18,537 bases of DNA, taken from Lactifluus volemus (Eukaryota; Basidiomycota; Agaricomycetes; Russulales; Russulaceae). Below, one piece after another: positions 1 through 7,437 of this stretch (position 1 is the first letter of the stretch; each line of letters begins with the position of its first letter). A model generated the notes under the pieces. That model searched no databases and was not told where the DNA came from. It was given only the letters and a program-made list of their open reading frames with translations. Both the position numbers and the translations under genes were made by a program. The stretch lies in NCBI GenBank assembly GCA_022376515.1, contig WTXI01000532.1:1-18537 (forward strand). Reading direction: 5' to 3'.

Positions 1-271
1 CAATACTCCGTGAGTGTCCCGGCCTGGTTCTGGGTTCCATTTGTAGACGTATCGGGGGTGAGGGAGTTTATGAGTGCTGAGCCCCCACGGCGGACTGTGC
101 GTTGATCAAGGAAGTTTTCCGTGGCTCCACTGTCGACTAAGGCGACATCTGCGACCGTTTTGTGGACATTTGAAAACGAAATGGGCAAATTCAAAGCATT
201 GGCATTGGCATAGCTAATGTACATTCGTTTCAGTCCTAAGGCTCGTACCCAGGTCGCGCGGCACGAGCTCT
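1..271 (-). pseudogene. Ty3/gypsy retropepsin (aspartic protease) fragment, frameshifted, runs off left edge
   Basis: On the minus strand this encodes the retroviral-type aspartic protease that would process the Gag-Pol polyprotein of a Ty3/gypsy (Metaviridae-like) retrotransposon. The visible evidence is a VALVDSGATENFLDQ block, with the catalytic Asp-Ser-Gly at 126-134, preceded by a typical LNLPISFSNVHKTVADV strand. Just downstream, at about 85-100, the reading continues in another frame, next to a run of five G; this looks like a one-base loss. The rest of pol (RT, RNase H, integrase) would lie left of position 1 and cannot be judged. It belongs to the same element as the gag at 272-2217. 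It is probably non-functional unless the break is a sequencing error. Confidence 0.75.
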
Positions 272-2217
272 TCAAAAATCCTGGGGCGCAGAGTCGGTGG
301 AGTCAACCATATCCTTGATAAAGCGTTCCTTGTCGTCGTCAGACAACTTCATAAGCCGTCCATGAGCTGGTCGCGGGTGATTTCTTTCTTTTCTTCTTCG
401 ACAGCCCGCACTGCGCGGGGCGCTGTGCAGGCTTGCTGCCTTGTTCTGGTTCTTTTTCTTCTCAGGGCACATGCGACATGGCCCTGTCGCCGGCAGGTGA
501 AGCAGCGACCTTCCGCTACTAGTTTCTTCTTTTCTTCAGGGGTAGGCCCCCCTGTATGGATGGCATCAACGTCCATGGCGTCAGAAGGTCGGGGTTTCGC
601 GTGCCTGTCCTGCTGGTACCTCCCTAGTGCCATAGCAAGGCGTTGGCGAAAGTTTTGGCCTGGCTTGTCTCCAGAGGTGGCCCTGGCTTCGATCCACCTC
701 CCTTGGCGCCTCAGGGCCGCGTCTTGCCATCCCTTCAGAGTATCGGGTAGGTGGCCTCAAAATCAATGATCTTTTCACGGAGGACTCGCTTCAAGCCATC
801 CTTGAATCGAAGGAGGGTCCCTTGCTCATTTGGACCCCACTTGGCGAGAGCGATCAGTGTGTTGAAATCATTGATGTACGTTTTGAGGTCTTCCCCTTGC
901 ATCTGCAGGGTGAGCAGGCGCCCCAATGCCTCCTCTCTGGCCACAGTGTTCTGAAACTGAGCCTTGAACGCATTGTCAAAGTCCGTCCAGACTTGTTCGT
1001 TGTTTGGGTCAATGGCCAGAAGGTGATTTGGGTACTGCCGCCACATTGCCACCCCATTCATTAAGGGTTGGATGATTCCATCGACCCACTGGTCGACTGC
1101 TTTGCCTCGGATCCTTCCCACACAGGTGAGGACCCGCATGTAGGGGCTGCTTATGGAGGGGTGGTCCCGATTCATCTCCCAGAAGACTGTGAAGGCGCGG
1201 CGGAAACGCGCGAGGTCGTCACGATCCCCATTGAAAATTTCAGGGATCGTGCCAAAGAGGGCTGAAGACTGGTGTGGTTGACCAGCTGCTGCCTGTCCTC
1301 CCAGAGGGGCACCTCCGCTCCGCCTCCACCTCCGCCTCCGCCTCCGCCTCCACCGCCCCTCCACCGCTCCTCCACTTCCTCCCGGCTGTACCCCAGCCGG
1401 AGGTCCTCCTCCAGGTTGCCCAGAGGAGCTGAATCCTGTGATGCCAGCTAGTGCTGTTGGTGCGGTAATGGCAGTGCTAACCGCAGCTGACCTGATGAAC
1501 GCACTACACTGGGCACACTAGGATGAGGTTGCGGAGCGGGGGAGAGAGCGGCTGGAAACATGGTGGGATCCACCAACATTCCACTGGTTGGGTCTGTCAC
1601 CATTGACACACTGACGTCGGAGTATGGTGATTCCATTTGTTTTTGTACTGGGGGCACTTGCAACGTCGAGGTTGGTTCAAGCTGCTGATGAATTCCGGGG
1701 GAACACTGGTTAAAGGGGGTTGTGCGGCTTGATAGACCGGTTCAAATAACTGTCCACTAGGTGAAAGTGCTTCGGGTCGTTCTGGGGTACTTCCAGATCC
1801 TGAGCCTGCCGGTGTTAAGGACAGCGCGTGTACTGGATAGTCTGGGTGCTGTGGATCACTTGGTTTCCACCAGCCAAGTTCGAATCGTGCGATGTCTTCG
1901 TCTGTGATGTATCTCCCTATCTCTGTCGCGTAGGTCTGCGGTTTATCGAACCACTCGACGTGATACCACTTCTGGTTGATAAACTCAATGGGTCCGTGCG
2001 GATCTCCTTTGTCAAAAGCCCAATAGGCGCTTTGCTTGGGGTTTTCCTGACGTTCTATCCAAAAGGCGTGCCCAACTACGTGGTCTGGGAGGTTTGGTTC
2101 GTTTCTGGTTTCGACTCTGGTGAGCTTCCCCTTCTCCGTGGTCCAACCAAGGGTTATGGAAGCCGTTTTGTCGATCAATCGCCCACTCTTCGCAAGAGGA
2201 GCGGTCTCAGTAGCCTA
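272..2217 (-). pseudogene. Ty3/gypsy gag polyprotein (capsid plus CCHC knuckle), multiply frameshifted
   Basis: Gag builds the cytoplasmic virus-like particle and binds the element's RNA. Reading from right to left there are three parts. The N-terminal part (about 1660-2214) contains the blocks GHAFWIERQENPKQSAYWAF and RYITDEDIARFELGWWKP and has no ATG: a TAG lies directly before the first Ala codon. A Gly/Pro-rich linker and an Arg-rich tract follow at 1312-1450. The capsid (about 740-1260) has IPEIFNGDRDDLARFRRAFT and LTLQMQGEDLKTYINDFN, typical of Pfam Retrotrans_gag. A nucleocapsid knuckle (CFTCRRQGH, about 480-510) comes last. The frame changes near 1660, 1497, 738, 475 (inside the knuckle, shortening the H-to-C spacing) and 345. 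The pieces still align as one protein, so this is a decayed or mis-sequenced copy rather than separate genes. Confidence 0.8.
1312..1375. repeat. CCTCCG/CCTCCA microsatellite inside gag
   Basis: A pyrimidine-rich run of CCTCCG and CCTCCA hexamers. Read in the gag frame on the minus strand it encodes a run of arginines with two tryptophans (RWRRRRRRRWRR). The Gly/Pro-rich linker before it and the capsid after it are in the same frame, so the expansion is in phase with gag. Confidence 0.8.
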
Positions 2218-2971
2218 TAAGTTGTTCACTCTAGCAAGAGGAACGCAAAATTTCTGTGCACTCTGGCACACACTTTCTCGGCCTGAAAAGAAAGTGGGCA
2301 ACGGTCTGGTTCGTTCGGGGTACACTTCTTGTGACGAAGAAGTGGAGGGATTGGAGCTTCAGCTTATGTCACGGTTCGCAGGGACCGTGGCTCGAAGTGA
2401 GCGTCGTTCCGGTTGGCTATTTGCTGTGGCGAGTCGGACAAGACTAGCAACACCAAATAGTCGATTCTAGCACACACGGGCAAGGTCCTAGAAGGAGTAG
2501 ACTTGACTGTGCGAACTCTGGGAGTCTGTATCGCGCGAGACGGACTAGCGGGCCGGCGCACGCGATGGTCGGAGTTACCGTTCCTAAAAAGGATAGACGG
2601 TGGCAGATGGATGAAAGACGATGTGTAGGTTCAACCGCAACACGGGAGCGAGTGTATTTGGAATGCAAGAGATGCTCGCCTTCCAAGGACACTCGTGAGA
2701 GGTTGAACTAAGGTTCGAGGGCGGACGCGGGGTGAGAAGTGGGGACTACTTCTCACAGCGCGTTCGTATTAGGGTTCAGGCGTCTGGGGATTTGTTTCAC
2801 GGAAATGGAACAAATTCACAGATGTCTGATCGTGGCGCGAAGTACCTGGATCAAGGTACGAAGAGGGGATTCACAAGAAGAGAGGAGAAGATGCGATGCG
2901 AGTGTGAGCAAGGAGCAATGAACTGCGATTCTAGACGAAGCTGAAGCTGGGGCTTTAGCTCGTCTACAGGG

Positions 2972-2982
2972 CCCTATTTATG
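2972..2982 (-). promoter_or_regulatory. TATA box of the putative LTR promoter
   Basis: The minus strand reads CATAAATAGGG, a strong TATA match. It is followed downstream by about 750 nt of non-coding leader and then gag. The bZIP-site array starts about 50 nt upstream. No transcript evidence is available here. Confidence 0.5.
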
Positions 2983-3030
2983 CGTACAGAGGGCCAGCCA
3001 ACTATCCTACAAAGGTCACAGTACAGTAGC

Positions 3031-3160
3031 GAAGTCAAGACTATTGACTAAGGACCTGAGTCAGTTCTGATGATTCAAGAACTGACTCAGTGCGTCTGAC
3101 TCAAGATCTGAGTCAAGAACGCTGACTCAAGACTTGAGTCATGATCCCTGAGTCAAGTAC
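3031..3160. repeat. Five 26-bp tandem units carrying paired TGA(G/C)TCA sites
   Basis: Five head-to-tail units start at 3031, 3057, 3083, 3109 and 3135. Each has two 7-bp slots, at unit positions 1 and 15, so slots alternate 14 and 12 bp apart. Seven of the ten slots are perfect TGAGTCA/TGACTCA (3057, 3083, 3097, 3109, 3123, 3135, 3149); those at 3031, 3045 and 3071 are degenerate. TGA(G/C)TCA is the established Gcn4/AP-1 bZIP recognition sequence. The array sits upstream of the minus-strand TATA box, where an LTR enhancer would be. That it acts as an enhancer is inference. Confidence 0.85.
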
Positions 3161-3350
3161 ACGTCCAAAATGGCGATGCACAGCCCCTAGAAGTCGCACA
3201 GAGGGGGCTGGCCAAGGAAAGGGATCCTAGGTCGTAATACAAGTCGAAAAATAGACGGAAAATAGCAAGGAATGGGCCGGACGGCCCGCATAACCGTAAC
3301 AGGGATGGAGGAATCGACGGCATCGGATGTTGGCGGAACTGGTCATGATA

Positions 3351-3807
3351 CTAGTAGTCACCAAACATATCGTCAAATTGCACGCCCGAAATCAAGCTCG
3401 GCTGATGTTGGGCGCCAGGTGGCGAGTTGCATTGGCCATCAGGACCAAAGTACCCCATGGGGCCATAGAGAGATGGGTGGAAAGAAGGAGCATCTGAAGC
3501 AGGGTGGTCGCAACGGGTCGATTGAGAGGGTTGGGTTCCGTATTGCCCACCCTGGTATATGCTATCTGAGACGATCTAAAGAGGGGCTCAGTGAATGCTC
3601 GGGTAAGAAGGAAGGGCGACTCACGGGGTAGGCGGCGAAATCATAGGGAGGTGCAGCGTAGTTTACACTTGGCGCGTACTGATGTGGAGGATATGCACGC
3701 TGCGGCGCAGTGAAATCGGTTGAGGGTTGAGTCGGATACGAGTCTGTTGAGGGAGGGATGTTGTTGTTGGGGGAGACGGATGGGGCGAGGAGAGATGAGC
3801 GTGAACA
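3351..3807 (-). CDS. C-terminal two exons of an unrecognised Pro/Tyr/Gln-rich protein
   Basis: There are two exons: 3625-3807 (61 codons, 5' end open) and 3351-3575 (75 codons including TAG), joined across a 49-nt intron (3576-3624) with donor GTGAGT and acceptor TTTAG, phase 0. The upstream exon reads NNNIPPSTDSYPTQPSTDF and later PQRAYPPHQYAPSVNY. The last exon holds FHPSLYGPMGYFGPDG and ends GVQFDDMFGDY. This low-complexity Pro/Tyr/Gln composition suits a disordered tail such as a transcription-factor activation region, but no domain is visible and the family is not recognised. A stop codon lies just before 3807, so another splice acceptor (GTAGCAG) is assumed there. The rest of the gene was not found upstream; the duplicated segment begins soon after. 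It is probably a gene remnant. Confidence 0.5.
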
Positions 3808-4011
3808 CTGCTACAGCAGTAAAACAACAAGAAGCGTGACACTAAATGAGCTCGGCGGCGTTGACCGGCATCTCGTCTCAAGGCAGAATGTCAGGAAAGG
3901 GGGAAAAATTCATGAAGCAGTGAGCTCACTATCTGTGCTGTAGACTCATTCTATGAATTGAATCAGGCGAGCGGTACAATGAACACGATATAAATATCAC
4001 AGTTTCTATTT
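3808..4011. other. Junction region between gene remnant and inverted duplication
   Basis: No convincing coding sequence. A 26-nt exact match (3961-3986) to the reverse complement of 13682-13707, and weaker similarity at 3990-4010 to about 13500-13520, suggest that the inverted duplication originally extended into here and that the right-hand copy was interrupted. Confidence 0.4.
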
Positions 4012-4361
4012 GAGACTTGTTGTACATCGATACCGCGGGCCCAAACGTCAGTTGTAATTAACACCCGCCTGAGTATAAAAGCTTAAGCAGAAGCGCATGT
4101 ATCGAGGGGGAAAAAAACGTACGAGGTCCCACCACGGATGACGGCTTGCGTGATGGTGAGGGTGTCATAGAGGTCGCATAAGGTGTCATATTACGATGTG
4201 GGCGTCGATCGAACTCGAGATGGAGGACATGAGGCATGAAAGCCTTGAGGTGTTTGAGGTCACGAAAAACGAACGGGAAAGGGGGGTGCAACAAAGTTCC
4301 CACCCGAAACAACCAGACTAGGCGTCGAGGCAGCTCGTGATGGAGTCCGCACGGAGAGTGT
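4012..4361 (-). repeat. Left arm of inverted duplication (main part)
   Basis: This segment matches the reverse complement of 13097-13442 nearly base for base, with roughly ten to fifteen differences by eye, mostly single substitutions and small indels. On the minus strand it has an open frame containing RDLKHLKAFMPHVLHLEF and SMTPSPSRKPSSVVGPRTFF. It has no recognised function, and both arms carry it. A hAT-like element interrupts the arm at 4370, and the rest of the arm resumes at 7173. Confidence 0.85.
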
Positions 4362-4369
4362 GTCAGCAG
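4362..4369. repeat. 8-bp target site duplication, left (GTCAGCAG)
   Basis: Identical to 7165-7172. The uninterrupted copy of the same site is at 13089-13096 (reverse complement), which fixes the insertion point exactly. An 8-bp duplication is the hallmark of hAT-superfamily insertion. Confidence 0.93.
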
Positions 4370-4386
4370 TAGTGATTGACACGGGT
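4370..4386 (+). repeat. Left terminal inverted repeat of the hAT-like element
   Basis: TAGTGATTGACACGGGT; pairs with 7148-7164 with one mismatch at position 6. Confidence 0.92.
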
Positions 4387-4512
4387 AACCCTGGGGTATC
4401 CCCAGAGGTACCCGTACCCGTACCCCGGAAAAACCCGTACCCCAGGCACGGGTACGGGAATCCCGCAGATAAACCTGCGGGTATCAGAAAAAACCCGTAC
4501 CTGGTTGGTAAG
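4383..4512. repeat. Subterminal GGGTACGGGT-type repeats, left
   Basis: Dense copies of ACCCGTACCC and its complement GGGTACGGGT, including closely spaced inverted pairs. Such subterminal repeats are commonly transposase binding sites in hAT elements. That role is family knowledge and was not demonstrated here. Confidence 0.75.
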
Positions 4513-4670
4513 GGTATGGATTCTCAAGCTTCTGCCACCTATGCTATTGATAGCTATGAAGAATGGCTGGCACACCACAATGATCATTATGAATGCTATT
4601 AAAAAACATAGATAAATGCCAAATATACAATAATCTATGCATTCTGTTATAGTAGTAATACTCGATTGTC

Positions 4671-4949
4671 ATGGACAATGCCGGTGCACACGCTGTACCG
4701 CTTACAGCTGTTTGCAATGTAATAGACCAGATTTTGTCGCGTTCTCTTCAGAATTTTTGTTTACATTCGGCGCTGGTACAAACAAACTATGCCAAATATG
4801 GTGTACCATTGCCGTGCCGCCACTTGTTTGGTCCACCTTGGCAACAGAACGTGCCTTGGCTCAGGCCTGAGGGACTGACTTGTGTGGCTATTGTGCCTCC
4901 TCACTACCAATTTTCCTGTACATCTGTATACCTATATACTGTAGCTTGA
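4671..4949 (+). CDS. Unrecognised ORF fragment inside the hAT-like element
   Basis: An open frame of 92 codons starting at ATG 4671. It contains LTAVCNVIDQILSRSLQNF and then YGVPLPCRHLFGPPWQQNV. The first block is also encoded, in opposite orientation, at 5059-5159, where a different protein context precedes it (see 5044-5331). The two copies therefore look like complementary pieces of one original exon: this copy keeps the downstream part. A polyadenylation-like AATAAA follows at about 4971. The family is not recognised. It is probably a captured gene fragment rather than a working gene. Confidence 0.3.
   Translation: MDNAGAHAVPLTAVCNVIDQILSRSLQNFCLHSALVQTNYAKYGVPLPCRHLFGPPWQQNVPWLRPEGLTCVAIVPPHYQFSCTSVYLYTVA
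4702..4802 (+). repeat. Left arm of 101-bp internal inverted repeat
   Basis: Matches the reverse complement of 5059-5159 with about three mismatches. The spacer is 256 bp (4803-5058). A transcript across it would fold into a long hairpin. Confidence 0.9.
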
Positions 4950-5043
4950 TGTACAAGAATATAATGGCTTAATAAAAGAAACAAAGAAACTTTTATACTG
5001 AAGTGTGTGTCGTGCAGCCAGGCCAAGCTATGGGCAGAAATAA

Positions 5044-5331
5044 CTAGTAGTTCAACATACCATATTTGGCATAGTTTGTTTGTACCAGCGCTGAGTGTAA
5101 ACAAAAATTCTGAAGAGAGCGCGACAAAATCTGGTCTATTACATTGCAAACAGCTGTAAAGCTGCGCTCCTCACGAGACACAGTAGCATCGCCACCGCCA
5201 CTGCTGCTGCCATCGGCACGCGACTCGGCAAGTTCTTGCACACTCTGCATGATCAAGGCTGTGCAGTCGCTGAACTTCCAGGGTGGGAATGCAATAGAGG
5301 AAAGGCCTAAAATTATGCAAAAGATGTCCAA
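5044..5331 (-). CDS. Unrecognised ORF fragment (opposite copy)
   Basis: A minus-strand frame of 95 codons with FPPWKFSDCTALIMQSVQEL, a Gly/Ser linker (GSSSGGGD) and then the LTAVCNVIDQILSRS-type block shared with 4702-4802. Its sequence reads like real coding sequence and carries the part that would lie upstream of the shared block, while the plus copy carries the part downstream. No family is recognised. Adjacent plus-strand sequence at about 5340-5455 also has a protein-like stretch (TMEQLMWLSIAKPPMKDSEV), again unassigned. Confidence 0.3.
   Translation of the reverse strand: MDIFCIILGLSSIAFPPWKFSDCTALIMQSVQELAESRADGSSSGGGDATVSREERSFTAVCNVIDQILSRSLQNFCLHSALVQTNYAKYGMLNY
5059..5159 (-). repeat. 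Right arm of 101-bp internal inverted repeat
   Basis: Reverse complement of 4702-4802 with about three mismatches. Confidence 0.9.
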
Positions 5332-5792
5332 TAATTGATTGGGGTCGTGTTCGTAGTGTTACTGATGGTAGCCTTACTATGGAACAACTCATGTGGTTGA
5401 GTATCGCAAAGCCGCCCATGAAGGACTCAGAGGTGTGCTGGATGGTCTTCTCAAATTGCCACTCGAGATAGTAGCGAACCGAGGGTTGGAGGCGGAATTT
5501 TCATACCATGAATCAAACAAATCTTCCGGTGTTGCGGGTGGCGGGATGGGACGGAGCTCCGAGGGCACACAGCCAAACTCGAAGTCTCGGCGGGTTTGCG
5601 TTCCCGCGGACCTGGACAGAAGTGACAGATCCTTTCACGATGCAGCGGAACTATGACGACAGGAAAAGCAGAGCGGATCAAAGTCAGGGGCCGAAGTTCA
5701 GGAGACCAGAGACTTAGCACCGGGAGGTGGGAGACCACATTGAAACTTGGAAACACAGACTACGAGCGAGGAAAAAAAAAAAGATCACACAC

Positions 5793-5855
5793 ATTTTTTA
5801 GGATGACGTCGTAGGCAGATATGCGATCGGATGCGACAAAGAGAAGGTGGTTTGG
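5793..5855 (-). pseudogene. Captured fragment of SAICAR synthetase (ade1-type) exon
   Basis: The minus strand encodes PNHLLFVASDRISAYDVILK followed by Asn. This is the highly conserved N-terminal block of phosphoribosylaminoimidazole-succinocarboxamide synthase, the purine-biosynthesis enzyme that condenses CAIR with aspartate. In the family this block follows a GKVRD motif and precedes a Gly-Ile-Pro stretch. Here the GKVRD part is disrupted, apparently by deletions (about 5856-5885). Right after the Asn codon a GTGTGT splice-donor-like sequence begins (5787-5792), so the piece was probably copied from genomic DNA with its intron border, not from mRNA. Only about 21 codons remain, so no enzyme can be made. 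It lies inside the hAT-like element. Confidence 0.75.
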
Positions 5856-5885
5856 TCTTGTCGCGTGCCGCACGACGACGAGAGC

Positions 5886-6800
5886 GCCAATGTCGAGTGG
5901 GTCGGTCGCACGCGCGGTGGTAGCGAGTACGAGACATTCTATGGGTGCTGCGGCCAGACAGTTGAGGGTGAAGGTGACCTTGGCCCGCCCGACGGATGGT
6001 GCTACGAGGGGATGCACACGGTGAGTTATCCTGGCGCTGAAGCGCTGTAACCGCATATGCTGATTTGACTCTCTTGGCGACGACGGGATCACAGACGGAC
6101 ACAAAACGTGCGCGCTTCCGTGCCGACTCGACACCCTCAGAGGACATGCTGGTCTCCTGCCTCCAGCTCAACTGTCACAACATTCGCACACACCTCCCAA
6201 AAGCAAGTGCCAGCCCGAGCATTCGAAACAAGTGCGCACGTCCGTCGCTGGGCGATGGTGGTGCCGCTGATGATTGTGACGGCGACGGTGACTCTGAGGG
6301 TACGAAAGACACCGGGATCGCGGAGGAGGATGTCGCGGACCTCGGCTGCGGGTCACGGAGGTTGACGCCATGCCCCTCGGTGGTGTCTGCGGCTGAGAAA
6401 GTGGGTTCTGAAGTTCGAACCTGCATGCACGCGACCGAACGCCAGTTGCGATGAACGTGCAGAGGTGGCAGGCAAGATCTTGAAGCACTTTGTGCATGCG
6501 TACTTTGCGGGTGACGTTGGGTCCAGAGAGGTGGAGGAGACGCGGAGAGTGGCGTTGGGCCAGTTTGGGGTGCACCTTGCAGTTTGGGCGCCGAGGACAG
6601 GGTGGGACGCAGGAGCGGAAGCTACACGGAAGGTAGTGTTGACTGGCATTGAGAGGCTGAGCCCGGACTCTCACGGAGGACAAGCGTCGAGGGCCGCCTC
6701 ACACCTCGTGCACTTCACAACCTGGAAGGAATTCGTTGGACCTCTGGCACAAGAGGATTTTATTAATAATCAGCCTACCAGGTTGAAGGGGTTCTTGTAC
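5886..6800. other. hAT-like element interior, GC-rich, no assignable gene
   Basis: Both strands have many overlapping open frames of 60-170 codons, but these are low-complexity shadows of each other in GC-rich sequence. None shows a recognisable domain, and none was accepted as a gene. Two frames read a little more like protein than the rest: plus 5847-6050 (ending PDGWCYEGMHTVSYPGAEAL) and plus 6465-6803 (KILKHFVHAYFAGDVG). Given the ade1 piece next door, further captured fragments are plausible. Confidence 0.35.
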
Positions 6801-7024
6801 TGACTGGGATTTGATTTGTGAGCCCAATAATCCCTCCTGAGGATTTACAGGCTCTGATTTGCGAGGCGCGTGTCGTGCTTGAAGGTGAAGGTGGGGCAAG
6901 GGTGAGGGATCAAGTTGAGAGAAGCGGCAAAAAAAAAAATTGAAAGAGAGCAATGCTCCTGGGCAGCGTTCAGAAGTGCCCATAACCACATCAGAGTGGT
7001 GATGTGCAGCAGCTGTGAAGGAAG

Positions 7025-7147
7025 AAAACCCGTGCTGCGGGTACGGATCCCGTGGTCAGGGGTACGGGTTTGGCGCGGGCCGGCAAATCGATACCCGAGA
7101 CCCCGGCCCGTGGATACCCTACCCGCAAACCCGGTGGGTATACCCTG
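7025..7147. repeat. Subterminal GGGTACGGGT-type repeats, right
   Basis: Repeats such as GGGTACGG, GGGGTACGGGT, CTACCCGC and GGTGGGTATACCC, mirroring the left end of the element. Confidence 0.7.
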
Positions 7148-7164
7148 ACCCGTGTCAAACACTA
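7148..7164 (-). repeat. Right terminal inverted repeat of the hAT-like element
   Basis: Reverse complement is TAGTGTTTGACACGGGT; pairs with 4370-4386. Confidence 0.92.
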
Positions 7165-7172
7165 GTCAGCAG
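7165..7172. repeat. 8-bp target site duplication, right (GTCAGCAG)
   Basis: Exact copy of 4362-4369. Confidence 0.93.
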
Positions 7173-7246
7173 AGGTCGAGATTGTGGTGGGGAGAGGGTT
7201 GAGCGTAAATTAGTCGGAAGGAAATGAGTCTCATTCCAAGTCGCGT
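7173..7246 (-). repeat. Left arm of inverted duplication (continuation past the hAT-like element)
   Basis: 7173-7221 matches the reverse complement of 13036-13088 almost exactly. The similarity then fades through about 7246 (counterpart about 13010). Together with 4012-4369 it reconstitutes the same order as the right arm, so the hAT-like element is a clean insertion. Confidence 0.75.
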
Positions 7247-7263
7247 AGGGACTTAGCCTAATA

Positions 7264-7437
7264 GTGGTCCGAGAGATCCGGGCCGTCGCAGCTTTCAAGT
7301 TATCTCACATTTCTCTACTCGACTCCGAGCCAGCCATTGTCCGCACGTCCGCACTCTGTCCATCTCGAGCAGGGTCGACACGTAGTCTTCCTGTTTCGGG
7401 TGGGTCATCAGTTGCACCCCCCTCCCTTCCTTGCGGC
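7264..7437 (+). repeat. Degenerate copy of the 'PSRAGST' segment, upstream of the chimera
   Basis: This open stretch has no ATG of its own. It encodes CPSRAGSTRSLPVSGGSSVA. The DNA at about 7346-7480 is clearly similar to 13106-13230 (shared TGTTTCGGGTGG and GTTGCACCCCCC) and more distantly to 8752-8850. It may supply untranslated or promoter sequence to the downstream chimeric frame. Confidence 0.5.

Larger units (their letters stand above)
2218..3241 (-). repeat. Putative 5' LTR and leader of the Ty3/gypsy element
   Basis: No protein is convincing in this kilobase; the short ORFs here do not resemble anything. It lies directly upstream of gag and contains a minus-strand TATA box (2972-2982) with a repeat array further upstream, as expected for a U3 region. 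A possible LTR start is TGTATTACGACC, read on the minus strand from 3241. The LTR 3' end and primer-binding site were not settled; a TTTGGTGTTGCTAG stretch near 2440-2456 (minus) is one candidate boundary. The second LTR would lie beyond the left edge, so this cannot be checked here. Confidence 0.45.
4370..7164. mobile_element. hAT-like non-autonomous DNA transposon, about 2.8 kb
   Basis: The ends are 17-bp terminal inverted repeats (4370-4386 and 7148-7164, TAGTG(A/T)TTGACACGGGT, one mismatch). They are flanked by identical 8-bp target duplications, with the empty site preserved at 13089-13096. Both ends carry subterminal copies of a GGGTACGGGT-type motif, a common arrangement in hAT ends. 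Seen inside: a 101-bp inverted repeat, an ade1-type gene fragment, and short ORFs of unknown kind. No hAT transposase block (for example the C-terminal dimerisation region) is recognisable in any frame, so mobility would depend on an enzyme supplied elsewhere. The superfamily assignment rests on the TSD length and end structure, not on a protein. Confidence 0.85.

Noticed and set aside
362..769. 135-codon plus-strand ORF
   Set aside because: Antisense to the gag/nucleocapsid region, which has clear retrotransposon motifs on the minus strand; it shows low-complexity Ser/Arg and no family.
1828..2220. 130-codon plus-strand ORF
   Set aside because: Antisense shadow of the Gag N-terminal part (minus-strand blocks such as GHAFWIERQENPK).
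2120..2947. Several 60-116 codon ORFs in the leader/LTR
   Set aside because: They overlap on both strands, have no recognisable domain and lie in the putative LTR.
3031..3160. Possible CRISPR-like array
   Set aside because: The 26-bp units are contiguous with no unique spacers, and the organism is a fungus; it is a minisatellite.
3272..3631. 119-codon plus-strand ORF
   Set aside because: It is antisense to two spliced minus-strand exons with good intron borders and a protein-like reading.
5785..6171. 128-codon minus-strand ORF and its overlapping partners
   Set aside because: The Arg/Ser-rich frame is a shadow; the only recognisable piece is the ade1-type block in the neighbouring frame.
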